A DNA stretch of 5,186 nucleotides from assembly GCA_001774505.1 (NCBI GenBank), contig MFAF01000024.1, forward strand, positions 5,030 to 10,215, written 5' to 3'. Of the stretch, positions 1-5,166 are shown one piece after another. Below the pieces are notes generated by a model. The model searched no databases, was not told the DNA's origin, and saw only the letters and a list, made by a program, of their open reading frames with translations. Numbering within the stretch: position 1 is the stretch's first letter; every line of letters begins with the position of its first letter. A program made the translations under genes and the position numbers. The DNA is from Candidatus Coatesbacteria bacterium RBG_13_66_14 (GTDB lineage Bacteria > RBG-13-66-14).

Positions 1-1484
1 TCCTCGCCATGAACCGGCGCAACCCCGAAGTCTTCGACTACTACACCCTGAACGTGGTCACCGGGAAAATCACCCTCCTCCAGGAAAACCCCGGCGACGT
101 GCTCTACTACGACCTCGACTGGAACATGCGGCCCAGGGCTTACTCCAGGCCCACCCCCGAGGGCGGCGAGGACTTCTACGTCCGCCGGACCGCGGATTCA
201 GAGTGGGAGCACATCTTCACCTGGGAGTACGGGGACACGGATTCGTTCTCCATCTACGTCACCCCGGACAACGCCGGCCTCTACCTGGCCGACTCCCGGG
301 ACTCGAACACGCTGCGCCTCGTGGAGCTGGACCTCGCCACGGGCGGGACGATGGTCCTCGCCGAGGACCCGGATTACGATATCCACTACGGCCACGGCGA
401 TTCGAGCTTCCTCTTCGACCCGGTGACTCACCGGCTGGAAGCGGTGGCCTTCTACCGCGACAAGCTGGAGTGGGAGCCGCTGTCGGAGGAGGTCCGGGGG
501 GACGTCGAATTCCTCAACGACGCCTTCGACGCCGACTACTACTTCTCCGACCGCTCCCGGGACGACCGGACGTGGCTCGTGACGGCGTACTTCGACGACC
601 GCTCCGCGGCGGCCTACGTCTACCACCGCGACGGCCGGAGTTTAGAGAAGATGTTCGACATCCGGTCCGACCTCAACGACTACACCCTGGCCCCGATGAC
701 CACCGTCACCTACACGGCCCGCGACGGCGTGGTCATCCACGGCTACCTGACCCTGCCGCCCCGGGAGTTGCCCCGGGACCTGCCCCTGGTCCTCGACGTC
801 CACGGCGGCCCCTGGTCCCGGGACATGTGGGGCTTTCAGGGCGAGGTCCAGTGGCTGGCCAACCGCGGCTACGCCGTGCTGCAGGTGAACTATCGCGGGA
901 GCTCCGGCTTCGGCAAGGCGTTCCTGCACCTGGGCGACAAGGAGTGGGGCGGCCGGATGCAGGACGATCTCACCGACGCGGTGGGCTGGGCCGTGGGACT
1001 CGGTATCGCCGACCCGGAACGGATCGCCGTTTACGGCTGGAGCTACGGCGGCTACGCGGCGCTGGCCGGTGCGACCTTCACCCCGGACCTCTACGCCTGC
1101 GCCGTGTCGGGCCTCGGCCCGGCGAACCTGGCGACGTTCATCGAGACGGTGCCGCCCTACTGGCGCGTGGGCCAGGAAAATTTCTTCCGGCGCGTGGGCA
1201 ACCCGAAGACCGAGCGGGAATTTCTGGAAAGCCGCAGCCCGATCAACTTCGTGGACCGGATAGAGATACCGATGTTCCTGATTTACGGCGCCCACGACCC
1301 GCGGGTGAAGCTCTCCGAGGGGGAGCAAATTTCGGCGGCGCTGGAGGCGGCGGGGATTTCCTTCGAGTACGTCGTTTACACCGACGAGGGCCACGGGCTG
1401 GCCCGGCCGGAGAACCGCCTGGACGCCTACCGGCGCGTCGAGCGCTTCCTCGCCGACAACCTGGGCGGCCGCTACGAAGAATAA
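1..1484 (+). CDS. S9 family serine peptidase (prolyl oligopeptidase type), 5'-truncated by window edge
   Basis: This gene encodes a serine peptidase of the prolyl-oligopeptidase/acylaminoacyl-peptidase group, which cleaves short peptides. About 491 residues are visible from the ATG at 9. The reading frame is open to the window edge (Leu-Ala precede that Met), no ribosome binding site is seen, and the family is usually 600-700 residues, so the ATG is probably internal and the true start lies upstream. Residues 1 to about 225 (counted from that Met) look like the end of the N-terminal beta-propeller that gates substrate entry. Residues from about 235 form the alpha/beta hydrolase domain. It has an oxyanion-type DVHGGPW (His265), the nucleophile motif GWSYGGYA (Ser345), the acid in YGAHDPRV (Asp430) and the His in DEGHGLA (His462), so the triad is complete. 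No signal peptide can be judged. No terminator follows, and the next promoter begins one base after its stop. Family assignment is firm; substrate is unknown. Confidence 0.95.
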   Translation, partial: LAMNRRNPEVFDYYTLNVVTGKITLLQENPGDVLYYDLDWNMRPRAYSRPTPEGGEDFYVRRTADSEWEHIFTWEYGDTDSFSIYVTPDNAGLYLADSRDSNTLRLVELDLATGGTMVLAEDPDYDIHYGHGDSSFLFDPVTHRLEAVAFYRDKLEWEPLSEEVRGDVEFLNDAFDADYYFSDRSRDDRTWLVTAYFDDRSAAAYVYHRDGRSLEKMFDIRSDLNDYTLAPMTTVTYTARDGVVIHGYLTLPPRELPRDLPLVLDVHGGPWSRDMWGFQGEVQWLANRGYAVLQVNYRGSSGFGKAFLHLGDKEWGGRMQDDLTDAVGWAVGLGIADPERIAVYGWSYGGYAALAGATFTPDLYACAVSGLGPANLATFIETVPPYWRVGQENFFRRVGNPKTEREFLESRSPINFVDRIEIPMFLIYGAHDPRVKLSEGEQISAALEAAGISFEYVVYTDEGHGLARPENRLDAYRRVERFLADNLGGRYEE

Positions 1485-1485
1485 T

Positions 1486-1514
1486 TTGACAAAATTACCG
1501 AATCCGGCTATTAT
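1486..1514 (+). promoter_or_regulatory. Sigma-70-type promoter of the arsR-like gene
   Basis: A perfect -35 box TTGACA (1486-1491) is followed by a 17-base spacer and a -10 box TATTAT (1509-1514), one mismatch from TATAAT. Transcription should start near 1520-1523, at the centre of the palindromic operator, so a bound repressor would block RNA polymerase directly. The -35 box starts one base after the peptidase stop codon. The promoter is A+T-rich against a G+C-rich background, which makes it conspicuous. Confidence 0.85.
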
Positions 1515-1533
1515 TTAAGCAGTTGCTTAAATA
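1512..1533. promoter_or_regulatory. Palindromic operator O1 (probable ArsR-family binding site)
   Basis: Two 10-base arms (TATTTAAGCA at 1512-1521 and TGCTTAAATA at 1524-1533) are perfect reverse complements around a 2-base centre. The core is TTAAG-N6-CTTAA. It overlaps the -10 box and the predicted start site of the repressor gene. This is the usual place for an autoregulatory ArsR/SmtB operator, and the arm length suits a winged-helix dimer. The perfect symmetry is seen directly; binding by the adjacent regulator is inferred. Confidence 0.85.
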
Positions 1534-1543
1534 CAGGTGAGAG

Positions 1544-1942
1544 ATGCCAACCGATCCGAACCCCAGCGAGGTCTTCCGCATCCTCGGCGCCCGGCGCAGG
1601 CTGGCCATCATCCGCATCCTCCGCCACCACGGGCCCTCCGGGGCCAACAAAATCGCACAGATTCTCGGCATCACCCCCGCGGCGGCCTCCCAGCACCTCA
1701 AAGCCCTGAGGCAAGCGGGTCTGGTCATCTCCGAACGACACGGCTACCACATCCCCTACAGCCTCAACGAGGAGACCCTCTCCGAGTGCTGCTGCGAGAT
1801 AACCCAGGCCTGCGGGATGCACCACCGCCTCCCCGAACCGCCGGTGGGCAACCTGGAGGCGCTCCTCGAGTACAAGGCGAGGCTGGAGGAGAAGCTGGAG
1901 TTCGTCAAGGAGAGGATCGCGGAGCTGCGGAGCGAGGTTTAG
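1544..1942 (+). CDS. ArsR/SmtB-family winged-helix repressor with C-terminal Cys/His cluster and coiled coil
   Basis: This 132-residue DNA-binding repressor is probably a metal- or thiol-responsive autoregulator. Residues 8-75 form the winged helix-turn-helix: a dimer-helix start (VFRILGARRRLAIIRIL), an HTH with recognition helix TPAAASQHLKALRQAGLV (44-61), and a wing at about 62-74. The classical ArsR metal site ELCVCDL in the helix before recognition is absent (KIAQILGIT stands there). Instead a cluster CCC-x5-C-x2-HH (Cys82-84, Cys90, His93-94) follows the wing. Residues 104-129 form a charged amphipathic coiled coil closely similar to the C-terminus of the small protein downstream. The start at 1544 is supported by AGGTGA at 1535-1540 (3-base gap) and by full coverage of the domain. 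A 78-base gap separates it from the small gene, with which it probably shares regulation through TTAAG-N6-CTTAA sites. The family is clear; the inducer is not known, and a soft metal, metalloid or reactive sulfur species are all possible. Confidence 0.93.
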   Translation: MPTDPNPSEVFRILGARRRLAIIRILRHHGPSGANKIAQILGITPAAASQHLKALRQAGLVISERHGYHIPYSLNEETLSECCCEITQACGMHHRLPEPPVGNLEALLEYKARLEEKLEFVKERIAELRSEV

Positions 1943-1962
1943 CGTTTTTTTTCGCCTGGCAT

Positions 1963-1978
1963 TTAAGAATACGCTTAA
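1963..1978. promoter_or_regulatory. Second operator-like site O2, same TTAAG-N6-CTTAA core
   Basis: TTAAG (1963-1967), six bases, then CTTAA (1974-1978) reproduces the core and spacing of the operator at 1512-1533. The outer bases ATT are also kept on the left side (1961-1963). The inner symmetric bases are not conserved (AATACG in place of CAGTTG), so it may be a weaker site. A further CTTAA half-site follows at 1982-1986. It lies 42 bases before the small Cys/His gene. No convincing -35/-10 pair is visible around it, so it may repress a weak internal promoter, act as a transcription roadblock, or bind cooperatively with the first site. Confidence 0.65.
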
Positions 1979-2020
1979 CAACTTAACATCCCAACCACAG
2001 GGAAAACCCAAGGAGTAATC

Positions 2021-2209
2021 ATGTGCTGCGAAACACCGAGACACCACCACCATCAGTTCGCTTCCGGCGGCAAAGACTGCTGCGGCCCGGTGATTTTCCG
2101 CCGCTTCCACTCGAAGAAGGAGCGGCTCGAGATGCTCGAAAAGTACAAGGAAGAGCTCGAGGGCGAGCTGGAAGGGCTCAAGGAGGAGATCGCGAGGCTC
2201 GGCAAGTAG
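2021..2209 (+). CDS. Small Cys/His-rich protein with C-terminal coiled coil (62 aa)
   Basis: This short gene is not assignable to a named family with certainty. It resembles small Cys/His-plus-coil proteins of anaerobes (some annotated DUF5320), but this is a recollection and not a search result. The start is well supported by AAGGAG at 2010-2015, five bases before the ATG. The N-terminal half holds Cys2-Cys3, a natural four-histidine run His8-His11, a second CysCys pair (Cys20-Cys21) and His30, enough ligands for one or two metal ions. Residues 33-60 are a strongly charged amphipathic helix (KKERLEMLEKYKEELEGE and following), predicted to form a coiled coil and closely similar to residues 104-129 of the upstream repressor. 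There is no signal peptide or membrane segment, so the product should be cytosolic. It is the last gene before a strong terminator and lies behind an operator-like site. A metal-binding buffer, metallochaperone, or a partner of the repressor through the shared coil are the main possibilities, all inferred. Confidence 0.85.
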   Translation: MCCETPRHHHHQFASGGKDCCGPVIFRRFHSKKERLEMLEKYKEELEGELEGLKEEIARLGK

Positions 2210-2224
2210 CCGCCCGGTGGCAAG

Positions 2225-2252
2225 AAGGCCGTCCCCCGTGGACGGCCTTTTT
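2225..2252 (+). terminator. Rho-independent terminator after the small Cys/His gene
   Basis: AAGGCCGTCC (2225-2234) pairs perfectly with GGACGGCCTT (2240-2249) over ten base pairs with a five-base loop, followed by a run of T (2248-2252). It lies 15 bases after the stop codon and closes the repressor/small-protein unit, so no further gene belongs to this transcript. Confidence 0.88.
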
Positions 2253-2364
2253 ATGCCTTTAGTTGAAACCGGGGCGGGGACCAGCGTGTCTAAAGGGTGT
2301 AGCTATGCTTTTTTTTAACGTTAACCGCGGGCGAACCCTTACCCAATATGAAGGTGGACGGTTG

Positions 2365-2392
2365 AAAAAAGGCTCCGCTCGCGGCGGCAAGC
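2365..2392 (-). terminator. Probable intrinsic terminator of the tRNA-Leu transcript
   Basis: Read on the minus strand, a G+C-rich hairpin is followed by six T (2370-2365). The inner stem is CCGC/GCGG around CGCGA, with an outer GCT/AGC across a two-base bulge. It sits about 50 bases beyond the tRNA 3' end. The stem is short and bulged, so this is less certain than the terminator at 2225-2252. Confidence 0.6.
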
Positions 2393-2429
2393 TCTCGAAG
2401 TTCAACAGAGTTGCATCGCGGAACAGTGT

Positions 2430-2444
2430 CCAGCTTCAAGCTGG
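2430..2444 (-). other. Hairpin abutting the 3' end of tRNA-Leu (trailer hairpin)
   Basis: CCAGCTT (2430-2436) and AAGCTGG (2438-2444) are perfect reverse complements around one base, giving a realistic 5-base-pair stem with a 5-base loop. On the minus strand it begins at the very next nucleotide after the encoded CCA of the tRNA. It may position the 3' processing nucleases. No T run follows, so it is not a terminator. Confidence 0.55.
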
Positions 2445-2531
2445 TGGTGCCGGAGGCCGGGCTCGAACCGGCACGGACCGAGGTCCGGGGGATTTTGAGT
2501 CCCCTGCGTCTACCAGTTTCACCACTCCGGC
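2445..2531 (-). tRNA. tRNA-Leu, anticodon CAA, with encoded CCA
   Basis: This is a complete 87-nucleotide class II tRNA. The acceptor stem GCCGGAG (5' end at 2531) pairs perfectly with CTCCGGC, followed by discriminator A and an encoded CCA ending at 2445. The D loop has the invariant GG within ACTGGTAGAC. The anticodon stem GGGGA/TCCCC encloses the loop CTCAAAA, giving anticodon CAA at 2497-2495, which reads UUG. The long variable arm CGGACC-TC-GGTCCG is typical of leucine tRNAs. The T arm GCCGG/CCGGC encloses TTCGAGC. The discriminator A73 and overall shape fit tRNA-Leu and not tRNA-Ser. Isolated, with no other tRNA nearby. Confidence 0.97.
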
Positions 2532-2756
2532 AAGCCTTACGCTTGACCGTGTTCCGCGGGGAAAGTCGGATTAATTTGAAGGATCATCCCCGCGAGCCCG
2601 GCCATTTAGACGTACTGACATTTAACAAGCGTTCCGCTTGACCGTGTTCCGCGGGGGGAGCTTGATGCATTCGATGATTCAGCCCCACGAGCCCGGCCCT
2701 TTGGACGGACAACGCTTAAAAGCGTTCCGCCCGACCGCGCCCCGCGCGCTGAAGGC
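2531..2756. repeat. About 2.4 copies of a 95-bp tandem repeat forming the tRNA-Leu leader
   Basis: Copy A (2531-2625) and copy B (2626-2720) align without gaps at a 95-base offset, with about 71 of 95 bases identical by eye. Copy C is a degraded partial copy starting at about 2719 (offset 93). Conservation is in blocks: CAAGC..GCTTG hairpin plus GACCGTGTTCCGCGGGG (29 of 31 identical), then a 26-base variable stretch, then CCCC(G/A)CGAGCCCGGCC(A/C)TTT(A/G)GACG (22 of 25). The flanking blocks CGCGGGG and CCCCGCG pair across the variable stretch, perfectly in copy A (8 base pairs, 2555-2562/2587-2594) and with one mismatch in copy B. A perfect palindrome AACGCTT-AA-AAGCGTT lies at 2711-2726 at the B/C junction. 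No plausible protein is encoded on either strand: short open frames here lack ribosome binding sites and repeat each other because of the repeat. Confidence 0.8.
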
Positions 2757-2762
2757 GGGGAA

Positions 2763-2791
2763 AATATATACCCGCCCCCGCGGGGTGTCAA
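2763..2791 (-). promoter_or_regulatory. Probable sigma-70 promoter of the tRNA-Leu leader transcript
   Basis: On the minus strand, a perfect TTGACA (2791-2786) is followed by a 17-base spacer and TATATT (2768-2763). Transcription would start near 2756, about 225 bases before the mature tRNA. The A+T island 2761-2770 stands out in a very G+C-rich stretch and is flanked by inverted GGCGGG/CCCGCC (2754-2759/2771-2776). The spacer contains the palindrome CCCCGCGGGG (2776-2785). No better promoter is visible closer to the tRNA. The assignment rests on box match and spacing only. Confidence 0.7.
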
Positions 2792-2863
2792 CGGGCGACA
2801 ATCCCGATGGCCCGACGTGGTACTATTGACGGTCCTCGAAGACCTATCTTCCGGAGTCCAAAG

Positions 2864-5077
2864 ATGAGAACCACAGTCATCATTGCAACGCTCCTGGCCG
2901 CCGCCGCCTCGGCGGTCCCCGAAATCGCCGCGGTGCGGGTGGAAGAGGGTCCGAAGCTCGACGGGCTGTTCGACGACCCCTGCTGGGCCGAGGCCCAGTG
3001 GCACGAGGGCTTTGTCCAGCGCGACCCCGACCCCGGCGCGCCCTCCACGGAAATGACCCGGATGGCCTTCGCCTACGACGGGGTGACCCTCTACGTCGCC
3101 TTCGATTGCCGCGACTCCGACCCCGACGGGTTGCAGAGCCACCTGGCGCGGCGCGACTCCGGGATAACCGCCGACGACAACGTGGACGTCTATTTCTCGC
3201 CCACCGGCGACGGGCGGCTGTTGTATTACTTCAGCACCAACCCCGCCGGCGTGAAGCTGGACCAGCTCTACACCAACCGCGCCGCGTGGGCCACGGGGCA
3301 GTGGGACGGGCACTGGGACGTGGCCACGGCCGTGACCGCCGACGGCTGGAGCGCCGAGTTCGCCTTGCCCTTCGCCAACTTCCAGTTCGACGCGTCCGCG
3401 GGGAACGACTGGATTTTCAACGCCGGCCGCGTCGTCCGCCGCAAGCACGAGGAAACCTACCTGACCGAGGTGCCCTACACCGCCAACATGTTCTACACGG
3501 AGTACGGCGCCCGGCTGACCGGCATCGAGGGGGTGAGCCAGAGCCTGGGGCTGGAGCTCGTGCCCTATGTCAAGGGTGATTACCGGAACTACCCGGAGCT
3601 CACCGGCGAAGACCGCGACCAGCTCAAGCCGCTGGCCGGCCTCGTGCTGGATTTCGACTTGAGCCGCAACCTGAACCTGGCGGCCACGGCTTTCCCCGAC
3701 TTCGCCGAGATAGACCTGGACCCGGACCAGTACGTGGTCGGCCGGGACCAGGTGTACCTCTCCGAAACGCGGCCCTTCTTCCTGGAGAACTCCAACTTCT
3801 TCGCCACCTCGTACTTCACCATGTTCTACTCGCGGCGCATCGGCAAGCGGCTCTTCGATTCCGAGGGCCTCTACGAGGATTCCTTCATCGTCGGCGGCGG
3901 CCGGCTGACCGGGAAGGCGGACCATTTGGGCTACGGCGCCTTCTACGCCCACACCGACCAGGCGGTCAGCGACCTGGCCGCCGAACCGGCGAGCGACTGG
4001 GGCATGGCCCGCCTGACCTACGACGTCACCCCGGGCGGCTATGTCGGGTTGTCCGGGTCATCCCGCCTGGCCCGGAGCGTGGAAACTCATGACGGGACGG
4101 CTTTGCCGGCCTACGACTACGCGGCCTACGCGATGGACTTCGACCTGTACTTCGGCGAGAACGGGGAATGGAACGTGCTGGGAATGGGGGTGGCGGACTA
4201 CGACAGCCGCAATCCAGGGGGGACGATCGAGGACCAGCACGCCGCGGGCTTCGAGGTTAATTACACCGGCGAGGTGGTGGACACCAGCCTGGATTACGAC
4301 CAGTTCACGGAAAACTTCAACCTGGACGAGACCGGCTACATGTGGATCAGCGGGCTGGGGCTGCGCAATTTAAACTACCACCTGCGCTTCCGTTTCAACT
4401 TCGGCTCCGAGGCGGCGATCCGGAGCTTCTGGATCAGCGGCAACGCCAACGTCCACCGCGACTGGGACTGGGAACCGGCGATGGACGAGTTCCACCTCGA
4501 GCTCTCCAGCATGCTCCAGAGCGGCTGGCTGATGGGCGTGGAGGGCGCCTACGGCCACGACTGGCTCCTGGACCCGGTCAAACCCGTGGAGTACTACTAC
4601 GGACTGGGCTGGATCAACACCCCCTGGACGGGGATGCTCACCGGCAACGCTTTCGCCTTCTACGGCACCCTGCCCGACTACACCCTCGGCGCCGTGGGCG
4701 ACCTCCTCATGGGCGGCCTGGAGGGCACTTTCCGCCCCCTGTCCGCCCTCCAATTGACCGGCAGCGTCGAGTACTACGACTGGACCTTCCCCGAGGTCGC
4801 CACCGATTACTGGGGGGCGTCGGTCGAGGACTACGACATCGTCATCTGGCTGGGGTCGCTCAACTACCTCTTCACCCGGGAGCTGTACCTGCGGCTCTTC
4901 GCCCAGGGCTCGACCCAGAACGATCTGTACGCCTTCCGCACCCTGGTGGGTTGGGAATACCTGCCCGACTCGAACATCTACCTGGCCTACGAGCAGTGGC
5001 GCGACGACACCGGGAGCGACTTCCGGATGGTCAACCAGGGGGTCTTCCTCAAGGCCGAGTACTACCTGCAGTTCTGA
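2864..5077 (+). CDS. Exported CBM9-like/DUF5916 outer-membrane beta-barrel protein
   Basis: This encodes a 737-residue exported protein with an N-terminal carbohydrate-binding-family-9-like domain followed by a DUF5916-type outer-membrane barrel. The start at 2864 is preferred over the in-frame ATG at 2807. It has GGAG at 2853-2856 and opens a clear signal peptide (MRTTVIIATLLAAAASA, cleavage after Ala17), whereas the upstream ATG has no binding site and would bury that peptide. Residues of about 22-205 carry the CBM9-like pattern (LDGLFDDPCWAEA, AFAYDGVTLYVAFDCRD, DDNVDVYFSPTGDG, WSAEFALPFANFQF). The DUF5916 hallmark follows: FPDFAEIDLDPDQ (from residue 277), then RPFFLEN (Pro304 onward) and MFYSRRIGK. 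The rest alternates aromatic and polar residues as in beta strands and ends in Phe (AEYYLQF), the usual last residue for barrel assembly. Family members occur widely in Gram-negative lineages; their substrate is not established. It appears to be a single-gene unit. The family call is confident; the role in glycan binding or transport is inference. Confidence 0.9.
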   Translation: MRTTVIIATLLAAAASAVPEIAAVRVEEGPKLDGLFDDPCWAEAQWHEGFVQRDPDPGAPSTEMTRMAFAYDGVTLYVAFDCRDSDPDGLQSHLARRDSGITADDNVDVYFSPTGDGRLLYYFSTNPAGVKLDQLYTNRAAWATGQWDGHWDVATAVTADGWSAEFALPFANFQFDASAGNDWIFNAGRVVRRKHEETYLTEVPYTANMFYTEYGARLTGIEGVSQSLGLELVPYVKGDYRNYPELTGEDRDQLKPLAGLVLDFDLSRNLNLAATAFPDFAEIDLDPDQYVVGRDQVYLSETRPFFLENSNFFATSYFTMFYSRRIGKRLFDSEGLYEDSFIVGGGRLTGKADHLGYGAFYAHTDQAVSDLAAEPASDWGMARLTYDVTPGGYVGLSGSSRLARSVETHDGTALPAYDYAAYAMDFDLYFGENGEWNVLGMGVADYDSRNPGGTIEDQHAAGFEVNYTGEVVDTSLDYDQFTENFNLDETGYMWISGLGLRNLNYHLRFRFNFGSEAAIRSFWISGNANVHRDWDWEPAMDEFHLELSSMLQSGWLMGVEGAYGHDWLLDPVKPVEYYYGLGWINTPWTGMLTGNAFAFYGTLPDYTLGAVGDLLMGGLEGTFRPLSALQLTGSVEYYDWTFPEVATDYWGASVEDYDIVIWLGSLNYLFTRELYLRLFAQGSTQNDLYAFRTLVGWEYLPDSNIYLAYEQWRDDTGSDFRMVNQGVFLKAEYYLQF

Positions 5078-5084
5078 CACGCCT

Positions 5085-5098
5085 TCGGTGTTCACCGA
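5085..5098. repeat. Short perfect palindrome after the barrel-protein gene
   Basis: TCGGTG (5085-5090), TT, CACCGA (5093-5098) is a perfect 14-base palindrome eight bases after the stop codon. There is no T run, so it is not a convincing terminator. It may stabilise the 3' end of the mRNA or be chance in G+C-rich sequence. Confidence 0.35.
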
Positions 5099-5140
5099 CC
5101 GGGGGCTGGATTCGCGACGCAGTGGTGCCCCTAGATGTAG

Positions 5141-5166
5141 GGCGGGGACTTTAGTCCCCGCCGTTT
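5141..5166 (+). terminator. Strong palindrome: likely terminator, possibly also a dispersed repeat
   Basis: GGCGGGGACT (5141-5150) and AGTCCCCGCC (5153-5162) are perfect 10-base arms around TT, followed by GTTTT. It lies 63 bases after the barrel-protein stop and could end that transcript. The T run is short. The wider form (GTAG before, then a G+C-rich near-symmetric palindrome) resembles short palindromic elements scattered between genes in many G+C-rich uncultivated bacteria. That resemblance is recollection, and copy number cannot be judged from one window. Confidence 0.65.

Noticed and set aside
198..1394. Long minus-strand and alternative plus-frame open frames across the peptidase gene
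   Set aside because: They are Arg/Pro/Gly- or Val/Glu-rich shadow translations of a G+C-rich gene whose true frame has a complete S9 catalytic triad.
1945..1952. Eight-T run as a terminator after the repressor gene
   Set aside because: No stable hairpin immediately precedes it, so the repressor transcript may continue into the small gene.
2253..2364. Gene or element between the small-gene terminator and the tRNA terminator, including the eight-T run at 2309-2316
   Set aside because: No hairpin precedes the T run and there is no binding site with a plausible frame. I see nothing supportable here.
2711..2726. AACGCTT-AA-AAGCGTT palindrome as a third ArsR operator
   Set aside because: It contains CTTAA and TTAAG-like bases, but in the opposite arrangement and without the TTAAG-N6-CTTAA spacing.
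2531..2756. CRISPR array
   Set aside because: There are only two full units with a 95-base period, long degenerate conserved blocks and no spacer-repeat regularity.
2531..2756. Decayed tRNA copies in the repeat unit
   Set aside because: Neither strand has a T-loop TTCGA in a stem, an acceptor pair or an anticodon arm. Only an 11-base complement to the T arm is present.
2263..2829. Plus-strand open frames (2263-2574, 2411-2641, 2638-2829) as small genes
   Set aside because: They run antisense through the tRNA and the tandem repeats and have no ribosome binding sites. Their similar peptides come from the DNA repeat.
2821..2854. Promoter for the barrel gene from TACTAT (2821-2826) or TTGACG (2826-2831)
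   Set aside because: Neither box has a partner at acceptable spacing: the -35 for TACTAT would be ACAATC, and the -10 for TTGACG would be TTCCGG. No promoter is called.
2606..3952. 448-residue minus-strand open frame opposite the barrel gene and the tRNA leader
   Set aside because: It is low-complexity, has no recognisable domain, and lies opposite a coding frame with strong CBM9/DUF5916 motifs.
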